Shown: positions 35,503 to 44,862 of the stretch, piece by piece | Position numbering within the stretch: position 1 is the first letter of the stretch | Layout of the letters: each line of letters begins with the position of its first letter | From: Pseudomonas cavernae | GTDB taxonomy: Bacteria > Pseudomonadota > Gammaproteobacteria > Pseudomonadales > Pseudomonadaceae | Length of the DNA stretch: 64,000 bases | Direction of reading: 5' to 3' | Assembly: GCF_003595175.1 (NCBI RefSeq) | Contig: NZ_CP032419.1 | Location: 3,720,001-3,784,000, forward strand | Made by a program: the position numbers and the translations under genes | The notes under the pieces: model-generated | The model's input: the letters and a program-made list of their open reading frames with translations, nothing else | What the model was told of the DNA's origin: nothing | Database searches by the model: none

Positions 35503-36693
35503 TCAGGCATGCAGGTGGCGCTTGACCTGGTTTTCGGTGCTGATGAAGGTGGCGCCGCTCTCGCAGGCGAAGGCGTGTACGTAGGCTTCGGCATCCAGGC
35601 AGACCTCGGGAGCCAGCAGGCCCTGGCCGGAAACCTTGCCAGCCAGCCATGCCTCGATGACCAGTCGCGCACAGGTCGGCGTCGGGTCGGCGGTGCTGTC
35701 CTCGCTCGCTGTCACCGGCAGATTGATGTGGTACTCGAGCACGTTGCGGATTTCGGCGCCGTTGCGCTCACCCACCACCTCCACGCGGGTGGCGACGGCC
35801 CAGGGTTCATCCGAGAGGTCCACGGCCAGGCTCTTGCGACCGGCTTCGCTGGCCAGGTGATGGGTCAGGAACTTGAGCGGCGAGATGCCAAGGCCATCGA
35901 TCACCTCGGAACTGCCCAGCCCCAGGTCGAGCAGGGAGCGCCACACTTGCGAGCCGGCTTCGGGGAAGAAGGCGATCCGATTGGTCACCTGATCCAGACC
36001 CTTGATGAAGTGCGGCAGGGTGACCGTTTCGCCATGGCCGATGAAGAACGACGGATAGGCCTTGAAGGGCGCGGCATAGGGCACTTCGAGCCGACCGCCC
36101 CAGCCCGGCATCTGGCGGTACTCGCCGTCGATGAACTGCATCACCTCGCCAGCGGTGATATGCACCATGTGGTCGACGACCGCCGGCGAGAGGGCCTCCG
36201 GCATGAAGGGCACGGCGGTCGCCAGATGGATTTCACGCACCTTGTCGAGGCGGTCGGCGAGCAGTTTGGCCATGACGTTGGTCAGCCCTGGCGTCGAGCC
36301 GCAACCGATGATCAGCTTGATCCCCGCCGCCAGCGCACGCTGATGCCAGGACGGATCGAGGAACAGCTTCTCGGCCACATCGTGGTCGTCGTTGATGTCG
36401 ATGTAGTCGACCCGCGCCCGCAGCGCAGCTTCGATGACCGGAACGGCACAGCGGTAGAACGGTCCCACGGCGTTGAACACCAGATCGACGCCGTCGAGCA
36501 ACTCGTCCAGGCAGGCGGCGTCCAGCACGTCGGCGCGCACGCCGCGGACTCGCGGGCCCAGCTCGGCAGCGAGCTTCTCGGCGTTACCCTGATCAAGGTC
36601 GCCAACCACGCATTCCAGCTCGGGGTGGCGCGGTACCAGCTGCCGCGCCACGTTGGCGCCCACGTTGCCGCATCCCAATAGCAAGACTCTCAT
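35503..36693 (-). CDS. Saccharopine dehydrogenase-like NAD(P) oxidoreductase
   Basis: 396 residues with an N-terminal Rossmann motif GCGNVGANVARQL at 7-19 and the FNAVGPFYR and GCGSTPGLTN segments of the saccharopine dehydrogenase (LYS9-like) family. Such enzymes act on amino-acid-like or homospermidine-type substrates, and some family members are trans-acting reductases. It lies between a DUF1302 gene and an FAD amine-oxidase-like gene on the same strand, with gaps of about 100 and 66 bases. Substrate unknown; an amine-handling step is suggested by the neighbour. Confidence 0.82.
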   Translation of the reverse strand: MRVLLLGCGNVGANVARQLVPRHPELECVVGDLDQGNAEKLAAELGPRVRGVRADVLDAACLDELLDGVDLVFNAVGPFYRCAVPVIEAALRARVDYIDINDDHDVAEKLFLDPSWHQRALAAGIKLIIGCGSTPGLTNVMAKLLADRLDKVREIHLATAVPFMPEALSPAVVDHMVHITAGEVMQFIDGEYRQMPGWGGRLEVPYAAPFKAYPSFFIGHGETVTLPHFIKGLDQVTNRIAFFPEAGSQVWRSLLDLGLGSSEVIDGLGISPLKFLTHHLASEAGRKSLAVDLSDEPWAVATRVEVVGERNGAEIRNVLEYHINLPVTASEDSTADPTPTCARLVIEAWLAGKVSGQGLLAPEVCLDAEAYVHAFACESGATFISTENQVKRHLHA

Positions 36694-36759
36694 TCTTTCT
36701 TCCTTATCCGGTTGTTCTTCTATAAAGCGTTTACCCTGCGGGCCCCGCCCGCTCGGGCA

Positions 36760-38127
36760 TCAGATGCGATTGAACTTGTCGGCCAGCCTCGCCAGTGGAA
36801 TCAGCACACGGCGGATCTTGGTTTCGTACAGACCGGGGCATTGCACGGCCTTGGGGGTTTCCAGCGGGAGCAGACAGTCGTCCGGGCGGTCGCGGACCAG
36901 CGAATCGGCCAGGTTGATGCCCATCATCGGCCCCATGACATTGCCCCAGGAGCCGAAATTGTTCAGGGCCAGCACGCCATCGGCGAGCTGGTACAACTTC
37001 GGGTAGGAGTCCTCGTAAACCGAGGACGAATTGGCGGTCATGCCCGTCCAGTAGGACTCCAGCTCGATGGGCATGTCGCGCAGTTGCGGGAAGGTGCGGC
37101 GCAGGTAGCGCAGCAGGTAGGCGAAATAATCCGTCGCCCGCTGCGCGCGGCCCACCCCCGGAATGGTCGCCGTGATGAGTCGATTGCGACCGTCGATGAC
37201 CAGCGGATACAAACCCCCCGGATGCTGCGTGATGGCGACCCGGGCCGGATTGACGATATCCAGGACCGCCTGCGGCAACGGCCGCGTCGCCAGACCGCAG
37301 GACACCAGTGGGTACTGCGTGCGGTTCAGCTCCGGGAAGAAGGCATTACCGGCATGCCCATTGGTACACATCACCACCCGCTGCGTACGCACACTGCCGA
37401 TGGCCGTGCGCACGTGCCAGGACGACCCGCTCCGCTCGCAACCCACGACGCTGGAGTTGCCGTACACCCTGGCGCCCAGGCGGGCGGCGGTGGCGATCAT
37501 GCCGTTGGTAAAGAGAAAGGGATTGACTCGTCCGCCTTCGCGCCAGTGGACGCCGTAGCTGTAGGTGCTGGTGCCGAGCAGTTCCTTGAGGCGCTCCGCG
37601 CCGACCAGATCCACGTCGTAACCGAAGGCCTTCCACTTCTTCACCTTGTCGTCGAGCGCGGCGTGCCTCTGGAAAGCTGCAGCGACCATGCCGGACTTGA
37701 CCGCATCGGCCTCAATCCCATGCTTGCGCGACAGATCGAAGACCACGTCGCGGTTCTCGATGAAGTAGTCGGTAAAACGCCGCCCGCCATCGGCATGGGC
37801 ACGCAGAGGGTCGAGCGAACCCAGGTAAGGCTGCACATGCCCGGCGTTGCGGCCAGAGGCGCCGCTGCCCGGCTGGTCGGCTTCCAGCACCACGACCCGT
37901 ACACCCCTTTCGGCCAGACGCAAGGCCAGCGAAGACCCGGCCAGCCCGGCGCCGACGACCACCACATCCGCCTCGATGTCTTCATCCAGCGCCGGGTAGG
38001 CCGGGATTTCCCGCGGCAGCGGCCAACCGCTGAAGCGAATAGGCACCAGCCCCGACTCGTATGCATCCGCTACTGGAAAGACTGGAACCTGTCCCGCCTC
38101 TGCACCCCGATACTCTCGCCCACTCAC
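36760..38127 (-). CDS. FAD-dependent oxidoreductase (DAO / PuuB-like)
   Basis: The 455-residue product starts with a GTG at 38127 behind GAGGAGGCA. The dinucleotide-binding motif VVVVGAGLAGSSLALRLAERG begins at about residue 54, followed by GSGASGRNAGHVQPYLG, as in gamma-glutamylputrescine oxidase and related DAO-family enzymes. The C-terminal ALNNFGSWGNVMGPMMG lies by the FAD ring. It probably oxidises a secondary amine or amino acid. It is the first gene of a three-gene minus-strand unit (DAO, saccharopine dehydrogenase-like, DUF1302). How this fits the surrounding pathway is not clear. Confidence 0.85.
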   Translation of the reverse strand: MSGREYRGAEAGQVPVFPVADAYESGLVPIRFSGWPLPREIPAYPALDEDIEADVVVVGAGLAGSSLALRLAERGVRVVVLEADQPGSGASGRNAGHVQPYLGSLDPLRAHADGGRRFTDYFIENRDVVFDLSRKHGIEADAVKSGMVAAAFQRHAALDDKVKKWKAFGYDVDLVGAERLKELLGTSTYSYGVHWREGGRVNPFLFTNGMIATAARLGARVYGNSSVVGCERSGSSWHVRTAIGSVRTQRVVMCTNGHAGNAFFPELNRTQYPLVSCGLATRPLPQAVLDIVNPARVAITQHPGGLYPLVIDGRNRLITATIPGVGRAQRATDYFAYLLRYLRRTFPQLRDMPIELESYWTGMTANSSSVYEDSYPKLYQLADGVLALNNFGSWGNVMGPMMGINLADSLVRDRPDDCLLPLETPKAVQCPGLYETKIRRVLIPLARLADKFNRI

Positions 38128-38339
38128 CGCTGCCTCCTCAAACTCACTGCAAAACTCCTCGCATCGAACTGCTGGAGGCTGAGCGGGATCTCACCGCCAC
38201 TGCCTGCCACAGCGATTTCGATCCTATCGGGGGGGCAAATCGATGCTCCAGTACCAAATGGCACTGCTGAAGGGGATCGGCCGCTGGTTAGACTCCGGGC
38301 CAGGCATCCCGCCCCATCGCACATCGGAGACCAAGAACA

Positions 38340-39716
38340 ATGAAGAGAAAAGGTGTTGCGCTTGCCGCAGTACTGGCGATCAATGCAGGCCTGATCGCCA
38401 GCGCCCACGCCAAGGTAAGCCCCGAGGAAGCCGCCAAGCTCGGCAAGGAACTCACCTGCGTCGGTGCCGAGCGTGCCGGCAACGCGGATGGCAGCATTCC
38501 CGAATTCACCGGCAAGTACCTGGGAGAGGTGCCGGGCTGGCCGCACAAGCTGTACGCCGGTGACCAGCCGATTGACCCCTACGCCAACGAGAAGCCGATC
38601 CTGGTGATTACCGCGCAGAACGTGGATCAATATGCCGAACGCTTGAGCGATGGCCAGAAGGCCATGTTCAAACGCTATCCGGAAACCTACAAGATCACCG
38701 TTTACCCCGGGCACCGCGACTTCCGTTATCCGGACTACGTCTGCGATCGCGCCAAGAACAATGCCTTGAATGCTGAGCTCGAGAACGATGGGATGGGTAT
38801 CAAGGGCCTGGGCCAGGTTCCTTTCCCGATCCCCAAGAGCGCCCTGGAAGTGTTGTGGAACCACCTGCTGCCGGTGCGTGCCTGGACCGAAGACAGCATC
38901 CGCGACATTGCCAGCGTGCAGGCCAACGGCCAGATCGCCTGGGGCAGCACCTGGATACGCAGCCTGGCCCTCTCCAACGATCCGAAACACGAGCCGAAGA
39001 GCGCCGATGGCTGGTCGGCTTTGGTGTGGAACACCACACTGAAACCGGAGCGCGACAAGGGTGCGATGACCATCGCCCACGAGCCTTACAACTACGCGAC
39101 CAGCAGCCGTCGGGCCTGGGGCTACAACCCCGGAACTCGCCGCGTGCGCCTGTCGCCTGGCTTTGGCTTCGACCAGCCGATGCCCGGCACCAACGGCACC
39201 ATGATTCTCGACGAGGACACGCTGTTCAACGGTTCACCTGAACGCTACGACTGGAAGCTGCTGGGCAAACGCGAGATGTACGTTCCCGCTAACACCTTCA
39301 AGGCCAACAGTGGCGAGCTCAAGTACGCCGACATTCTCACGCCGAACCATCCCAACCCTGACGTGATTCGCTATGAACTGCGTCGTGTGTGGGTCGTGGA
39401 AGCGGATCTGCGCGAGGGCTATCGCCACCTGTACAGCAAGCGGACCCTGTTCATCGACGAAGACACCTGGAGCGGTGTCATGGCGGATAACTACGATGCT
39501 CAGGGTGAGCTGTGGAAATTTGCCATCGTCGGCTACTACTACCACCCCGACATGAGCGCCTGGCAATCCGGCAGCGCCTTCTATCACGATCTCAGCTCCG
39601 GTCAGTATGTGGGTTACAACATGTCCAACGAAGCGAAGCGTGGGCCTGTTCTGGATGAGGGCAAGTTCGATCGCAGCATGTACACGGCTGACGCCATTCG
39701 CGGTCTAGGTCGTTGA
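38340..39716 (+). CDS. DUF1329 periplasmic/outer-membrane protein, copy 1
   Basis: 458 residues with a clear signal peptide (cleavage after AHA at 24). The mature protein begins KVSPEEAAKLGKELTCVGAE and contains conserved blocks LVITAQNVDQYAERLSDGQKA, PGTRRVRLSPGFGFDQP, DWKLLGKREMYVPAN and DEDTW, shared with the second DUF1329 protein at 50764. The family has been linked to LolA/LolB-like lipid-carrier folds, which I cite from memory. Divergent from the DAO gene, it has its own promoter region and a strong terminator. Likely partner of a DUF1302 barrel in moving a hydrophobic compound. Confidence 0.86.
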   Translation: MKRKGVALAAVLAINAGLIASAHAKVSPEEAAKLGKELTCVGAERAGNADGSIPEFTGKYLGEVPGWPHKLYAGDQPIDPYANEKPILVITAQNVDQYAERLSDGQKAMFKRYPETYKITVYPGHRDFRYPDYVCDRAKNNALNAELENDGMGIKGLGQVPFPIPKSALEVLWNHLLPVRAWTEDSIRDIASVQANGQIAWGSTWIRSLALSNDPKHEPKSADGWSALVWNTTLKPERDKGAMTIAHEPYNYATSSRRAWGYNPGTRRVRLSPGFGFDQPMPGTNGTMILDEDTLFNGSPERYDWKLLGKREMYVPANTFKANSGELKYADILTPNHPNPDVIRYELRRVWVVEADLREGYRHLYSKRTLFIDEDTWSGVMADNYDAQGELWKFAIVGYYYHPDMSAWQSGSAFYHDLSSGQYVGYNMSNEAKRGPVLDEGKFDRSMYTADAIRGLGR

Positions 39717-39773
39717 TTGTTGCAGGGGCAGGCAGCATCCGCTGACTGCCCCTGAGCTCCGTCGCACAAAACG

Positions 39774-39806
39774 AAGCCGCTCTCCCTCGGGAGAGCGGCT
39801 TTTTTG
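39774..39806 (+). terminator. Strong rho-independent terminator after DUF1329 copy 1
   Basis: The stem AAGCCGCTCTCCC/GGGAGAGCGGCTT with a TC loop is followed by T6. It lies 57 bases after the stop codon. Confidence 0.92.
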
Positions 39807-39876
39807 TGGGCCACTCGATGCCGGGGGCATTCCTGATAGCACCAGCTCAATGCCTCGCGAGACCAGAGCAGGCTCT

Positions 39877-39896
39877 TAGTCTCATCGGACGATGCC
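39877..39896 (+). promoter_or_regulatory. Cluster operator dyad, site j (upstream of luxR 2)
   Basis: Plus strand reads TAGTCT-CATC-GGACGATGCC, one mismatch in the left arm. It lies 174 bases upstream of the luxR start at 40070 and points toward it. Confidence 0.65.
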
Positions 39897-40069
39897 AGCC
39901 CCCTGTCGAATCGGTTCAATCCTGAATTCATGGGGCCTTGCGGCTTCCCGGCCGACAGATCAAGTGCCGGGTGGCGGCCAGGCCAGCGCGACATCATCGA
40001 GCAGCACCAGGCGGACGGCTAGTCAGTGAGCAGCTTGCGGAAAGCTTCCTGAGTCGTCGGAGAACGGCA

Positions 40070-41407
40070 ATGCCAATCTGCAAAGACCGCACAGTCAGCG
40101 TTGCCGGCATCGGGCAAGGCAAGACTCATACCCCTGCCTTCGCCGCTGCGAACGCCAAGGTGCAGGTCAACGACCTCGCCACGGCCGTAGCTGCGCCAGC
40201 GCAGAATACGTACGGCAGCCTGGCAGTTTTGAAGCGCCCGGTGACGCCGTCTGCGGGCGCTGGCGGTGCTGTTCTGTCCGAGTTGATCGGACTGGTTTAT
40301 GAGGGGCTGAACGAAGCCACGCCCTGGGCCGGCCTGGCCGAGCGCCTGCGGCATGTACTGGCGGCGAGCAATGTCACGGTCACCCTGCATCACTTCAATG
40401 ATCGGCCATACGATATCCAGGTGATGTCCGTCGCGCAGGACGACGATACGGACTGGCAGCTGGCGGAAAGGGTCTACCGCGAGCGCTTCTCGCATATCGA
40501 GCTGGTCAATCCCAAGTCGCTGATGCCGGGCGATACCATCGTCTTCGGTCCGCGAGATGTGGAACCGGAGTGCGCCGCGCGCATGGAGTTTATAAATCTC
40601 GCCAGCTGTCTCAGGACCTGCTTTGCCGAGCCCGGAGGCATGCGGTGCTGGGTCGACGTGATCCGAGGGCGGACTGTCCCGGAGCATCCTTTTTCGGCCG
40701 GCGATCTAGAGCTGATCAGGGCGCTGCTGCCCCACCTCTCCCGCGCCCTCGAGCTCTATGCCAGGCTCAAGCGGCAGGAAGCGGAGAAGCTGATCTACGA
40801 AGGCTGCCTGGACCATCAGGTCCTGGGCTGCCTGCTGCTCGATGGCGATGCCCGGCTGCTCTGCGCGAACCAGGCTGCCAGAACCATCATCGACAAGCAT
40901 CAGGGCATCGAGCTGAGCCATGGTCGCGTGCAGCTGCAGGATCGCGCGGGCCAACGTGCGCTGGACAAGGCGATCGCCAATGCCATCGCGGCCAGGGAGC
41001 CGGACGGCGGGCACTACCATGGCAAGCTGGTGCGCTTGCATGCGCAGGATGGCGTGCTGCTGGGCATGCTGGCGATGCCGGCACCACTGTTCGATTACTA
41101 CCAAGGCCGGCATGTGCCGAGCGTGATCATCCACCTCTCGGAGCTGACCGAAAACCTGGCCATGCAGCAGGTCTCGGGGGGCTCTCCGGCGGAACTGATA
41201 GCCCAGCTGCTGGACCTGACGCGTCAGGAAGCCCGGCTGGCCGAGTTACTGGCCTGCGGCCAGAGCATCAGCGAAGCCGCCGGGCAGATGGGTATTGCGG
41301 TGACCGCCGCGCGCAATTACTCGAAGAACATCTACGCAAAGCTGGGCATCAAGGGGCAGACCGATCTCGTGCGGATCCTCTTCAAGAGCTTCGCCCTTCT
41401 GCGCTGA
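40070..41407 (+). CDS. LuxR-family regulator without receiver domain (2)
   Basis: 445 residues from ATG 40070 (GGAGAAC upstream). After about 70 poorly structured residues, the sensor region starts with ELIGLVYEGLNEATPWAGLAERL, nearly the same as in the third LuxR protein (LLGLVYEGVLEPVPWTQLFDQL). A PHLSRALELYARL helix and a PAS-like part follow; the helix-turn-helix is at 383-440 (QSISEAAGQMGIAVTAARNYSKNIYAKLG). The DNA-reading helix differs from the RRNTARAHLR and SRNTARAHLR forms of the other two. An operator dyad upstream suggests auto- or cross-regulation. Confidence 0.85.
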   Translation: MPICKDRTVSVAGIGQGKTHTPAFAAANAKVQVNDLATAVAAPAQNTYGSLAVLKRPVTPSAGAGGAVLSELIGLVYEGLNEATPWAGLAERLRHVLAASNVTVTLHHFNDRPYDIQVMSVAQDDDTDWQLAERVYRERFSHIELVNPKSLMPGDTIVFGPRDVEPECAARMEFINLASCLRTCFAEPGGMRCWVDVIRGRTVPEHPFSAGDLELIRALLPHLSRALELYARLKRQEAEKLIYEGCLDHQVLGCLLLDGDARLLCANQAARTIIDKHQGIELSHGRVQLQDRAGQRALDKAIANAIAAREPDGGHYHGKLVRLHAQDGVLLGMLAMPAPLFDYYQGRHVPSVIIHLSELTENLAMQQVSGGSPAELIAQLLDLTRQEARLAELLACGQSISEAAGQMGIAVTAARNYSKNIYAKLGIKGQTDLVRILFKSFALLR

Positions 41408-41427
41408 GTCGCGCCCCCCTGTCAGTT

Positions 41428-41453
41428 AGTAGGCCGTTGAAAAACGGCCTACT
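41428..41453. terminator. Bidirectional hairpin between luxR 2 and MFS gene
   Basis: AGTAGGCCGTT-GAAA-AACGGCCTACT between convergent genes. The T tracts are short on both sides. Confidence 0.6.
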
Positions 41454-41469
41454 TTGCCGATCCGGCCTG

Positions 41470-42756
41470 CTAGGCGGCGGCGCGGGGCCGTTGCTGCATG
41501 GCAATCGGCAGGGTTGCCACGGCCGCAATGCCCGCACAGAGCAGCAGGGCAAGGGTATAGGTGCTGGTCGTGTCGACCAGATAGCCGACAGCTGCCGGGC
41601 CGAACGCTGCACCGAGCCCGCCGATCAGGTTGCCGATACCGAGCAGACTGCCGAAGTTGCGCTGCCCCACGGCTTCCTCCAGGAACAGCGGTGCGAACTG
41701 GTTGACCAGGTTGAAGGTGGTGCCCCAGCACAGGGTAAACACCATGACCGCGGCGAGACCCAACGCCGGGTGTTTCGCGCCGAGCAGACAGAGGATGCCA
41801 GCGATGCTGGCAGCGTTGCCGAGCAGCAGGATGGTCTTGGCGCTCCAGCGCTGACTCGCCGCGCCGAAGATGAAGTTACCCGCCAGCCCCGCGACGCCTA
41901 CACCGGCATACCAGATGGCGGCGGTCTGCGCCGAATAGCCGGCCGATACCAGATAAGAAACGAGCGCGATGTAGATGCCGAGACCGCTCATGGTCAGGAG
42001 TAACTGCATGGCGATCCACACCCAGTAGCGGGGCATGCGCAGGGCCTGGCCGATATCCTGACCATGAATCGCCTCCGTCCCGCCATGGCTCACGGCCACC
42101 GGCGTCTCGGGCAGGCGCGCCAGCCACAGCAGTAAGGGCACGCAGACCAGCAGGATCAGGACGGCGATAGCTTGCATGACGCTGCGCCAGCCGAACAGGC
42201 CGATAAGGTGGGTGAGCAAGGTGGGAAAGATCACGCCCCCCATCGAGGCACCAGCGAGCAGGATGCCGAAGGCCAGGCCTCGCCGGCTGGGTACTATCCA
42301 GTGCGAGGCCAGGGTAATGGCCGGGACATAGGTCGAGGCGCCGACACCGATGCCCGCCAGCACCATGGCAAGGATGAGCTGATCGATGCCAGGACTGCTG
42401 GCGGCGAGCAGGTAGCCCAGCGCCGCGAGGGCGCTGCCGGCGACCATCACCAGGCGCGGCGCGATGCGGTCGAGCAGCCAGCCAGCCAAGGGCATAGCCA
42501 GAGTCATGCTGAGCATGAAGGCGGTGGCGAGGTGTGCGGCCTGTTCATTGGTGCAGTGCAGGTCCGCGATGATCGGCAGGCTAAACAGACCGAGGGCGCA
42601 GATGGTGGTGCCGAGAGAAACGCACAGCACCACTGCCAGACCCATCACCAAGGTCCATCCCTGGCGCTGGTCGGGCTGGGCCAGAGCGGTTGCATCAGGT
42701 GACGCCGATACCACTGCGCTGTCCAGCGCCACTGCAGTCTGTTGCATACGCTCCAT
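41470..42756 (-). CDS. MFS transporter (monocarboxylate/OFA-like)
   Basis: 428 residues from ATG 42756, with 12 hydrophobic segments starting near 35-55. The inter-helix loop motif appears as GWLLDRIAPR after helix 2, and the layout with GVGASTYVPAITLASHWIVPSRRGLAFG resembles oxalate/formate- and monocarboxylate-type carriers. It probably brings in or expels an organic acid intermediate of the pathway. An operator dyad ends 63 bases upstream of the start, with AGTATG placed where a -10 box would be. The long in-frame extension to 42876 runs through that site and is rejected. Confidence 0.86.
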   Translation of the reverse strand: MERMQQTAVALDSAVVSASPDATALAQPDQRQGWTLVMGLAVVLCVSLGTTICALGLFSLPIIADLHCTNEQAAHLATAFMLSMTLAMPLAGWLLDRIAPRLVMVAGSALAALGYLLAASSPGIDQLILAMVLAGIGVGASTYVPAITLASHWIVPSRRGLAFGILLAGASMGGVIFPTLLTHLIGLFGWRSVMQAIAVLILLVCVPLLLWLARLPETPVAVSHGGTEAIHGQDIGQALRMPRYWVWIAMQLLLTMSGLGIYIALVSYLVSAGYSAQTAAIWYAGVGVAGLAGNFIFGAASQRWSAKTILLLGNAASIAGILCLLGAKHPALGLAAVMVFTLCWGTTFNLVNQFAPLFLEEAVGQRNFGSLLGIGNLIGGLGAAFGPAAVGYLVDTTSTYTLALLLCAGIAAVATLPIAMQQRPRAAA

Positions 42757-42819
42757 GCTGAATCTCTCTGAGTGATCCGGCGTCTGTGCCGACGCCCATA
42801 CTCCCCATGGAGAAGCCCC

Positions 42820-42841
42820 GCAACATCGTCCATCAGGACTA
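42820..42841 (-). promoter_or_regulatory. Cluster operator dyad, site d (upstream of MFS gene)
   Basis: Minus strand reads TAGTCC-TGAT-GGACGATGTTGC, a full match to the consensus, 64 bases before the MFS start. Confidence 0.75.
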
Positions 42842-42993
42842 CAGCAAACCGCTTCCAACCGGGCGGCCGGGCGCATTCTCTAGGCATCGGGATACACCCG
42901 CGTCTTCCGCACAAAACCGGATGCGGACGCGCCTTGAGATGCAGTGGGCTGCGGCGGTGAGGTCGTCGCTAGTGAGAATGATTCTGTGCGAGT

Positions 42994-43110
42994 CGTAGGG
43001 TGGGTTAGCCGCGTAGCGGCGTAACCCACCATGGATGTCGGCAGGCATCCCGTGGCCGGCCCTGCGGGCCGGTCGGTGGGTTACGGCCTGCGGCCTAACC
43101 CACCCTACGA
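42994..43110. repeat. Palindromic repeat (GTAGGGTGGGTTAGCC family)
   Basis: Near-perfect outer arms TCGTAGGGTGGGTTAGCCGC and GCGGCCTAACCCACCCTACGA, with GTAACCCACC/GGTGGGTTAC and a central GGCCGGCC...GGCCGG hairpin. Confidence 0.88.
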
Positions 43111-43164
43111 GAAGGGCTGGATCAATAAGAGCACCGCTACGCCGGCACTGGGGATGAGCAAGGC

Positions 43165-44373
43165 TCAGCAGAGCTCGAACAGGCCAGCGGCGCCCATGCC
43201 ACCACCGATGCACATGGTCACGACGACGTAACGCACACCCCGACGGCGACCTTCCAGCAAGCTATGGCCGACCATCCGCGCACCGGACATACCGAACGGG
43301 TGACCGATGGAGATGGCGCCGCCGTTGACGTTCAGACGGTCGTGGGGGATGCCCAGCACGTCACGGCAGTGCAGCACCTGACAGGCGAAGGCCTCGTTGA
43401 TTTCCCACAGGCCGATATCGGCCACGCTCAGACCGAAACGCTTGAGCAATTTGGGCACCGCCAGCACCGGGCCGATGCCCATTTCTTCCGGGGTGCAACC
43501 GGCCACGGCGATGCCGCGATAGGTGCCCAGCGGCTGCAGGCCACGACGCTGCGCTTCACCACGGCTCATCAGCAAACAGGCAGCGGCGCCGTCGGAGAAC
43601 TGCGAGGCGTTGCCGGCGGTGATGAACTCGCCCTGCTCGATCCACTTGCCGTTTTTCCACACCGGTTTCAGCGCAGCCAAGTCTTCAAGCTTTGTCGACG
43701 GCCGGTTGCATTCGTCACGCGCGGCCAACACGTCCTCATGACCGGTGGGCTGGCCTTCCTTGTCGAAGCACAGCTTGCGCGCGGCCAGCGGCACGATTTC
43801 CTCATCGAACAAGCCATCGCGCTGCGCGGCGGCGGTGCGCTGCTGGCTTTGCAGCGAGTATTCGTCCTGGGCGGCGCGGCTGATGCCATAACGGCGCGAG
43901 ACGATCTCGGCGGTTTCGAGCATCGGGATGTAGGCGCTCGGCATGCACTCGAGCACCGCCTCGGACTGCGACCGGTAGCTGTTCTTGTGCTTGGTCTGGG
44001 TCAGCGACAGCGACTCGACGCCGCCGGCAATGGCGATGTTCATCTCCCCGGCGAGGATGCCAGTGGCCGCCACGCCGATACTCATCAGGCCGGAGGCGCA
44101 CATGCGGTCCAGGGCCATGCCCGGCACCGTGTCCGGCAGACCGCCGGTGTAGGCGCACAGGCGGCCGATGTTGTAGCCCTGGGTGCCCTGCTGCACGGCG
44201 GCGCCCATGATCACGTCTTCCACCGAGCCCGGCTCGATGCCGGCACGCTCGACCACCGCGCGCACCACATGGCCGCCGAGCACCGGGGCTTCGGTGTCGT
44301 TGAAAGAACCACGGAACGACTTGGTCAGCGCGGTCCGCGCGGTGGCAACGATCACAACTTCATTCATGCTCAT
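43165..44373 (-). CDS. Thiolase (acetyl-CoA acyltransferase)
   Basis: 402 residues from ATG 44373 ([16 protein letters not shown]). Catalytic residues are C92 (DRMCASG), H358 ([10 protein letters not shown]) and C388 (CIGGGMG). The enzyme cleaves 3-oxoacyl-CoA with CoA. It is the third gene of an SDR-MaoC-thiolase operon with gaps of 10 and 8 bases, a set able to reduce or dehydrate and then split an acyl-CoA. The upstream extension to 44784 is a shadow of the MaoC gene. With an IpdF-like SDR in front, a steroid-ring or related acyl-CoA is the likely substrate. Confidence 0.9.
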   Translation of the reverse strand: MSMNEVVIVATARTALTKSFRGSFNDTEAPVLGGHVVRAVVERAGIEPGSVEDVIMGAAVQQGTQGYNIGRLCAYTGGLPDTVPGMALDRMCASGLMSIGVAATGILAGEMNIAIAGGVESLSLTQTKHKNSYRSQSEAVLECMPSAYIPMLETAEIVSRRYGISRAAQDEYSLQSQQRTAAAQRDGLFDEEIVPLAARKLCFDKEGQPTGHEDVLAARDECNRPSTKLEDLAALKPVWKNGKWIEQGEFITAGNASQFSDGAAACLLMSRGEAQRRGLQPLGTYRGIAVAGCTPEEMGIGPVLAVPKLLKRFGLSVADIGLWEINEAFACQVLHCRDVLGIPHDRLNVNGGAISIGHPFGMSGARMVGHSLLEGRRRGVRYVVVTMCIGGGMGAAGLFELC

Positions 44374-44381
44374 GGACAGGC

Positions 44382-44852
44382 TCACTCGGCAATAGGGTTG
44401 AAGGTGTAGCGACTGATGGTGTCGACCACGCAGCCCGGACGCTCGGCGCCCTCGATTTCGACGCTGATACGCACCACGAACTGCACCGCCGCGCCGACCA
44501 TTTCCGCGCTCAGTACTTCGCCGCGGCCGCGCACCCGCGCACCGACCTTGACCGCCGCCGGGAAACGCACGCGGTCGCTGCCGTAATTGACGCCCATGGC
44601 CATGTTCTCGATGCTCATCAGCTGCGGCATGAACAGGTTGGCCAGGGACAGGGTCAGGTAGCCGTGGGCAATGCAACCGCCGAACGGGCCGCTGGCGGCG
44701 CGCTCGGGATCGACATGGATCCACTGCTGATCGCCCGTCGCTTCGGCGAACAGGTTGACCCGCTCCTGGGTGACCGGCAGCCACTCGGTGACGCCCAGGT
44801 CCAGGCCTGGGGCATTGAGCATCTGCTCGGCACTGCTGAATACGGTGCTCAT
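44382..44852 (-). CDS. MaoC-family (R)-specific hydratase
   Basis: 156 residues from ATG 44852. A hot-dog fold hydratase with the motif [18 protein letters not shown], whose D41 and H46 form the catalytic pair, followed by [16 protein letters not shown]. It adds water to or removes it from an enoyl/hydroxyacyl-CoA. It is encoded between an IpdF-like SDR and a thiolase, so it probably handles the same CoA ester between dehydrogenation and cleavage. Confidence 0.88.
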   Translation of the reverse strand: MSTVFSSAEQMLNAPGLDLGVTEWLPVTQERVNLFAEATGDQQWIHVDPERAASGPFGGCIAHGYLTLSLANLFMPQLMSIENMAMGVNYGSDRVRFPAAVKVGARVRGRGEVLSAEMVGAAVQFVVRISVEIEGAERPGCVVDTISRYTFNPIAE

Positions 44853-44862
44853 GTTTGCCTCC

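Noticed and set aside
38128..38339. An operator dyad before DUF1329 copy 1 or the DAO gene
   Set aside because: Only weak matches (TAGACTCC...GGCATC) without the GGACGATG arm; not counted.
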